NCBI RefSeq assembly: GCF_009834785.1 | Contig: NZ_WUYX01000019.1 | Location: 1-64,000 of the forward strand | Direction of reading: 5' to 3' | Length of the DNA: 64,000 nt | Origin: Natronorubrum halalkaliphilum | GTDB taxonomy: Archaea; Halobacteriota; Halobacteria; Halobacteriales; Natrialbaceae | Part shown: positions 60,091 to 64,000 of the stretch, piece after piece | How the letters are laid out: every line of letters begins with the position of its first letter | How positions within the stretch are numbered: the stretch's first letter is position 1 | Translations under genes and position numbers: made by a program | Notes under the pieces: generated by a model | Told to the model about the DNA's origin: nothing | The model's database searches: none | The model's input: only the letters and a program-made list of their open reading frames with translations

Positions 60091-62010
60091 ATGGCGGCTG
60101 GATCGGACATTGGACGACGACTGCTTGCAATCGGTGCGGTTTGCTGTGCGGTGTGTGGACTGCTTCTCGCTGCGAGTGCGATGCCGATGCTGGCATCGGA
60201 ATCGCCGGCAAACGACTTCCTCGACGGCGGTGGCGGTGAACAGGAATCGATGGAGCCGGCGAATGTACCAGCGCAGGAAGCCCACTCAGCAGGCGACACC
60301 GAGTCCGAGCAACGCACTGAGACCGGCGATGACGGGACCTCCGAATCGAGTGCGGCGGCTGACGAAAGCGCAACTGGCGATGGCGTCCCCGAGGAGTCGA
60401 CCGATGCACTGGCGACCGGCGAATCCGACTCGCCCGCCGCTGCACTCGCCGACCGCGCCGACGAAATCGACAATTCGATCGTCGAACGCGCGCTCTACGG
60501 GCTCGCGGGACTGGTGTCTCTATTTGACGATGGCGCCGGCGCGTCGCCCGACCACTCCGGCTCGGCCGACGCAGCGCCGGACGACCCAGCGTCGGATGAT
60601 GCTGACATCCCCGCCGATTCCGATGTCGCCGCCGATGCCGAAACGGAGACCGATGCCGAAGGCAGTCTCGCCGAAGCCGGCGTCGACGGCGAGTTCGGCG
60701 ACCTGCTCGACTCGTCCGTCGATTCCGGTGAATTTGCGGAGGACTCGAGCGGCGAAGGTGATGATCCCGAAGCTGATGACGAGTTCGACGGCCAACCGGA
60801 ATCGGCCGACGACGCTGACGGCGAGGGAAGCGACGGCTCCGATACGGACGATGGTTCCTGGGACGGCGACACTGACGACTCCGATAGCGACGGTTGGAGC
60901 GACCACGAGGACGGAGCGGCTGACGGCGAGCAAGACGGCTCGAGCGAATCTGACGGCGACGAACGGACGGGAAGCGGTGACGACTGGGACGGAAGTGACG
61001 GTGAGAGCGACAGTGACGGTGAGAACGAATGGGACGGCAGCGATGATGGGGCGGATACGGACGATGAGCAGGGTGCCGACGATGGTGGATACGAGGGCGG
61101 AGATGAAGTCGATGAGGACGCCTCCGAGCGGGATCAAGAACACGAGACGGAGGGCGAGTCAGCCGACGGCGAGACTCGAGACGACGAACCTGGATCGGAG
61201 ACGGACGGTGATGACGACGGTAGCGACACCGGTGATGCGGACGATACTGACGACGACGGCGACGAAGGGGGGACGACCGCCGAAGACGGCGGCGACGAAT
61301 CCGCGCTCGAGGACGCCGTTCCCGGACTCTCCGCAGGAGACATCACGACCGCCCTCGTCGCGCTCGCGCTGTTGATCCTCGGCTACCTCTGTTACACGCG
61401 CAGGTGGCTGCTCGGCGCGGTCCTCTCGATTCCGGGACGGCTCGTCTCCCTCGCGCTGACGGCCGTGGTCGCCTGTTCCCAGGCCCTCGAGCGCGCGATC
61501 CGAGCGCTTCGCGGACTGCGATCGATCGCCGACTTGCCGGGGCTCGTACTGGCGGCTATCGCGGGCGCGTTCCGCTCGGCGGGGACGCGAGTCCGGACCG
61601 TTCGCTCGTCGCTCTTCGGGGACGAGACCACGGGTGAGGGCGACGAGGGCGACGAAACGCACGTTCCCGCTCGCCAGCGCATCCGGCGGGCCTTCGAGAG
61701 CGTGATCGACGCCTCGCCGATGTACCGCGGACGCGTCGCGACGGCGACACCGTCGGACGTCGCCCGCAGTGCCAGGAATGCCGGCGCGCCGGACGGTCCC
61801 GTCGAGACGATTACCGACTCCTTCCGCGACGTCGAGTACGGCGACCGCGACCCCGAATCGTACCTCGAGCGGACGACGACCGCTCACGATCGGTTGCGCT
61901 CGACGCTCGAGTCGACGGAGACGGAGGAGGCAGCCGAAGCGGATGGAACGGATGGAACCAGTGGGACGGATAGCACGAATTCAAACCCGGAGGCGGATCC
62001 CGGTGAGTAG
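60091..62010 (+). CDS. DUF4129-like secreted/membrane protein with a very long acidic linker
   Basis: A 639-residue protein. A signal peptide-like helix (LAIGAVCCAVCGLLLAASAM) opens it. About residues 45-410 are Asp/Glu/Ser/Gly low-complexity sequence with no hydrophobic core, then a helix (ALVALALLILGYLCY) and a cytosolic C-terminal DUF4129-type region with SFRDVEYGDRDPESYLERTTTAHDRL. The start is ATG 60091; TTG 60088 is less likely. It belongs to a known operon type with DUF7269 and DUF58, in which DUF4129 proteins sit next to transglutaminase-like and MoxR genes. Function is unknown. Confidence 0.75.
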   Translation: MAAGSDIGRRLLAIGAVCCAVCGLLLAASAMPMLASESPANDFLDGGGGEQESMEPANVPAQEAHSAGDTESEQRTETGDDGTSESSAAADESATGDGVPEESTDALATGESDSPAAALADRADEIDNSIVERALYGLAGLVSLFDDGAGASPDHSGSADAAPDDPASDDADIPADSDVAADAETETDAEGSLAEAGVDGEFGDLLDSSVDSGEFAEDSSGEGDDPEADDEFDGQPESADDADGEGSDGSDTDDGSWDGDTDDSDSDGWSDHEDGAADGEQDGSSESDGDERTGSGDDWDGSDGESDSDGENEWDGSDDGADTDDEQGADDGGYEGGDEVDEDASERDQEHETEGESADGETRDDEPGSETDGDDDGSDTGDADDTDDDGDEGGTTAEDGGDESALEDAVPGLSAGDITTALVALALLILGYLCYTRRWLLGAVLSIPGRLVSLALTAVVACSQALERAIRALRGLRSIADLPGLVLAAIAGAFRSAGTRVRTVRSSLFGDETTGEGDEGDETHVPARQRIRRAFESVIDASPMYRGRVATATPSDVARSARNAGAPDGPVETITDSFRDVEYGDRDPESYLERTTTAHDRLRSTLESTETEEAAEADGTDGTSGTDSTNSNPEADPGE

Positions 62011-62782
62011 AACGCCGTCGGCGATCGGCCTCGCGCTCGTCACGCTCCCCGCGGCGGCGCTGGTCGCCATCAGCGGGATTCTCGCGTACCGACCGGCGCT
62101 CCTGATCGAGTCGGTTCCCGAACTCCGGCCGCTCTTCGAGGCGATCAACCCCGGGCTGGTCACGCTCACCCTCGTCGCACTGTTCGTGGTGTTTGCCCCG
62201 ATACACGGACTCGTCGGCCGGCTTCGACCGTCCGCGACGACGCCGCTCACCGCGGACGGGTCCGCATCCGATACCGGCGCTCGATTCGGCAGTTCCATCG
62301 CGACCGATCAGCAGTCGGTCGTCGGCGCGTCGGCTGACGGGCGAATCACCCTCGTGACGGCGTACGACGAGGAACCGCGCGAGACCCGAGAGAATGCGCG
62401 CGAGGCGCTCCTCGAGTCGCTGCGCCCGATCGCGGCGACGGCCTACGCGAACGCCGCCGGCTGCTCCAACGCCGACGCGACGGCGGCGATCGAAGCCGGT
62501 TCGTGGACCGACGATCCGCGCGCAGCCGCGTTCCTCGCCGGTGCCGAGGGACCGTCGACGCCGCTGTGGCTCTGGCTGTTCGACCTCGTCACCGCCGCGG
62601 ATCCATTCGAACGGAGCCTGGAGCGGACGCTCGCGGAGATCGAGCGGGTGCAGGCGACGGCGACGGTTGCGGGGCCACGACGGGACGGCGCGGACGCCAT
62701 AGGTACTGTCGACGCTGCGAACGGAGCGGACGATACGGACACTACGGACGCTGCGGAACCGGCCGAGGAGGTGTCGGCGTGA
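62003..62782 (+). CDS. DUF7269 family membrane protein
   Basis: A 259-residue protein. Two hydrophobic segments (ALVTLPAAALVAISGILAY and LVTLTLVALFVVFAPIHGLV) near the N-terminus are followed by a soluble helical domain (RENAREALLESLRPIAATAYA, then TPLWLWLFDLVTAADPFERSLERTLAEIE). The start is GTG 62003, overlapping the previous stop by 8 bp; the upstream frame is Arg-rich and lacks homology. It is translationally coupled with the DUF4129-like gene and with DUF58 downstream. Confidence 0.8.
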   Translation: MSRTPSAIGLALVTLPAAALVAISGILAYRPALLIESVPELRPLFEAINPGLVTLTLVALFVVFAPIHGLVGRLRPSATTPLTADGSASDTGARFGSSIATDQQSVVGASADGRITLVTAYDEEPRETRENAREALLESLRPIAATAYANAAGCSNADATAAIEAGSWTDDPRAAAFLAGAEGPSTPLWLWLFDLVTAADPFERSLERTLAEIERVQATATVAGPRRDGADAIGTVDAANGADDTDTTDAAEPAEEVSA

Positions 62783-64000
62783 GCGAAACGAGTCGGCAGG
62801 CACGCTGGCAGGCCGCGCTCGTGGTCGCGCTGACGTCGTGTCTGCTCGCCGTCGGACTCGGCGTCCCGGCGCTGTTTTTCCTCGCGATCGTCGCGCTGGG
62901 GTTCGTCCTCGTCGGCCAGGCGAGTTTGACGCCCGATATCGAGCGAGTCGTCGATGCCGGTGGGGAAGCTACCGAGTCCGAACGCGGCGCCGAAACCGAA
63001 TCGGAGTCGAACTCGGAGTCGGAGTCAGAAACCGCGACGGCGACCGACGCGCCCGTCCGACTCGAGCGAACGCTCGAGGAGACTCGCGTGCGGCCGGGCC
63101 AGTCGGTCACGGTGACGCTGTCGGTGACCAACGAGGGGTCTCGAGTCGTTCCGGACGTTCGTATCGTGGACGAACCGCCGGCCGACGTGCCGGTAACGAA
63201 CGGCTCGCCCGCGTTCGCGACCGCCGTTTCGCCGGGCGAGACCGTCAGCCACGAGTACACGTTGACGCCGCCGCGTGGTGAGTACGAGTTCGGAACGGCG
63301 ACGGTGCGACTGCGCTCGCTGCCGGCGACGGCCGTCGCGACGGCCGAACGGGTGCCGGCCGGCGACACCGAGTTCGCCTGCGAGACGCTGCTCGACGCGT
63401 TCCCGTTTCAGGATCGAACCATCCAGTTCGTCGGCCAGACGCCGACCGACGACGGCGGGAGCGGCACCGAGTTCTTCTCGACGCGAGAGTACCGCCGCGG
63501 GGATCCGATCAACCGGATCGACTGGCATCGGTTCGCTCGAACCGGCGACCTCGCGACCGTCGAGTACCGCGAGGAACGGTCCGTGACGATCGTCTTCGTG
63601 ATCGACGACCGCCGCGAGCACCACCGCGGCGTTCCCGGCGGCGGCCCGGATTCGTTCGACTTCACCCTCTACGCCGCCTCCCGAGGCGTCGTGGCCTCGA
63701 TCGAGGACGGCAACCGAACCGGCCTGGCAACGCTGTCGGGAGACGCGTGGATCGAACCGGGTGCCGGCAGCGAGGTTCGGCGACGGGCCGATAGCGTGCT
63801 CGAGGACGCCGCGGCTGACTCCGGAACGGCGGCTGATCGATCCCATCCCGTCGCGGACGGCGGCGAATCGGGTCACGCGAACCGAACTACATCGGGGAAC
63901 ACTCTCGACGATGACTCGCTCGCGGCCGACCTCGAGCGTCGGTTACCCCGTCGCGCACAGGTGGCGTTCTGTACGCCGCTGCTGGACGACGAGGCGGTCG
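62779..64000 (+). CDS. DUF58 domain protein (partial, runs off the window)
   Basis: The visible part has 407 codons and remains open to the end of the window. An N-terminal pair of hydrophobic helices (LVVALTSCLLAVGLGVPALFF) is followed by a beta-sandwich (SVTVTLSVTNEG). The DUF58 signature YRRGDPINRIDWHRFARTGDLATVEYREERS appears in the last third, followed by a von Willebrand-like start (VIVFVIDDRR-type). The start is GTG 62779 in the ATGA-like overlap with DUF7269 (GTGA). DUF58 proteins work with MoxR AAA ATPases, which are not in the window. Confidence 0.88.
   Translation, partial: MSETSRQARWQAALVVALTSCLLAVGLGVPALFFLAIVALGFVLVGQASLTPDIERVVDAGGEATESERGAETESESNSESESETATATDAPVRLERTLEETRVRPGQSVTVTLSVTNEGSRVVPDVRIVDEPPADVPVTNGSPAFATAVSPGETVSHEYTLTPPRGEYEFGTATVRLRSLPATAVATAERVPAGDTEFACETLLDAFPFQDRTIQFVGQTPTDDGGSGTEFFSTREYRRGDPINRIDWHRFARTGDLATVEYREERSVTIVFVIDDRREHHRGVPGGGPDSFDFTLYAASRGVVASIEDGNRTGLATLSGDAWIEPGAGSEVRRRADSVLEDAAADSGTAADRSHPVADGGESGHANRTTSGNTLDDDSLAADLERRLPRRAQVAFCTPLLDDEAV

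Noticed and set aside
1-64000. CRISPR arrays, tRNA and rRNA genes
   Set aside because: No regularly spaced repeats of 25-40 bp and no cloverleaf-like stretch were seen by eye in the intergenic regions; a formal scan was not possible.

Overview
The window is chromosomal DNA of a haloarchaeon. The evidence is high GC content, very acidic proteins with long Asp/Glu-rich linkers, archaeal information-processing genes (aIF2 gamma, Rpo7/Spt4, S19e, class I lysyl-tRNA synthetase, PDCD5-type DNA-binding protein), Tat-type lipoproteins with an LAGC lipobox, and many TATA boxes centred 26-28 bp before a start codon, which is the layout of leaderless archaeal transcripts. A placement in or near the Natrialbaceae fits the gene content but is only an impression. 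There are no rRNA, tRNA or CRISPR loci, and most of the DNA is an ordinary core genome.

Layout. 0-6.8 kb: DHH phosphoesterase, three universal stress proteins (one paired with a GNAT acetyltransferase), an AAA ATPase with a His-rich tail, a VOC protein and a PHP phosphoesterase. 7-15.5 kb: DUF2237, a 50-residue leaderless ORF abutting a PhnP-like MBL hydrolase, a KaiC-like ATPase followed by a histidine kinase, two related cupredoxin-like lipoproteins that lack copper ligands, and a zinc-ribbon HTH regulator. 15.7-18.8 kb: a tight translation/transcription operon (aIF2 gamma, PIN protein, Rpo7, Spt4, dephospho-CoA kinase). 18.8-20.6 kb: a solo TnpB element with hairpin ends next to a decayed hotdog thioesterase. 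20.6-32.7 kb: metabolism and transport (methylase, FAH hydrolase with cyclase, cupin, SLC13 permease, geranylgeranyl reductase, MATE, DUF389). 33-39.8 kb: YgfZ-like protein, DUF6432, a zinc protein with an acidic linker, DUF5611, a candidate new small ORF, and a HemQ/monooxygenase fusion beside a PadR regulator.

39.9-50.4 kb: two site-2-type membrane proteases, UMP kinase with LysRS, a MobB-MoaE fusion, ThiL, S19e, the PDCD5 protein, a PP-loop ATPase and a type IV pilin. 50.5-53.6 kb: a divergent pair made of a secreted protein and a one-piece transmembrane transcription factor, then a 51-residue zinc-finger protein missed by length cut-offs. 53.7-64 kb: a 114-bp direct repeat at the 3' end of a radical SAM gene, DUF373, a polyprenyl synthase, ETF alpha/beta, a TRAM protein, and a DUF4129-like/DUF7269/DUF58 operon that runs off the window.

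Most promising for novelty are the two small leaderless ORFs (7594-7746 and 36588-36749), the ligand-free cupredoxin lipoprotein pair, the divergent secreted-protein/membrane-HTH locus with a 14-bp palindrome, several palindromes placed exactly at predicted transcription starts (pyrH, 13.5 kb, 31.8 kb, 60.05 kb), and the TnpB locus with its candidate guide RNA. No wholly new multi-gene defence system is visible.
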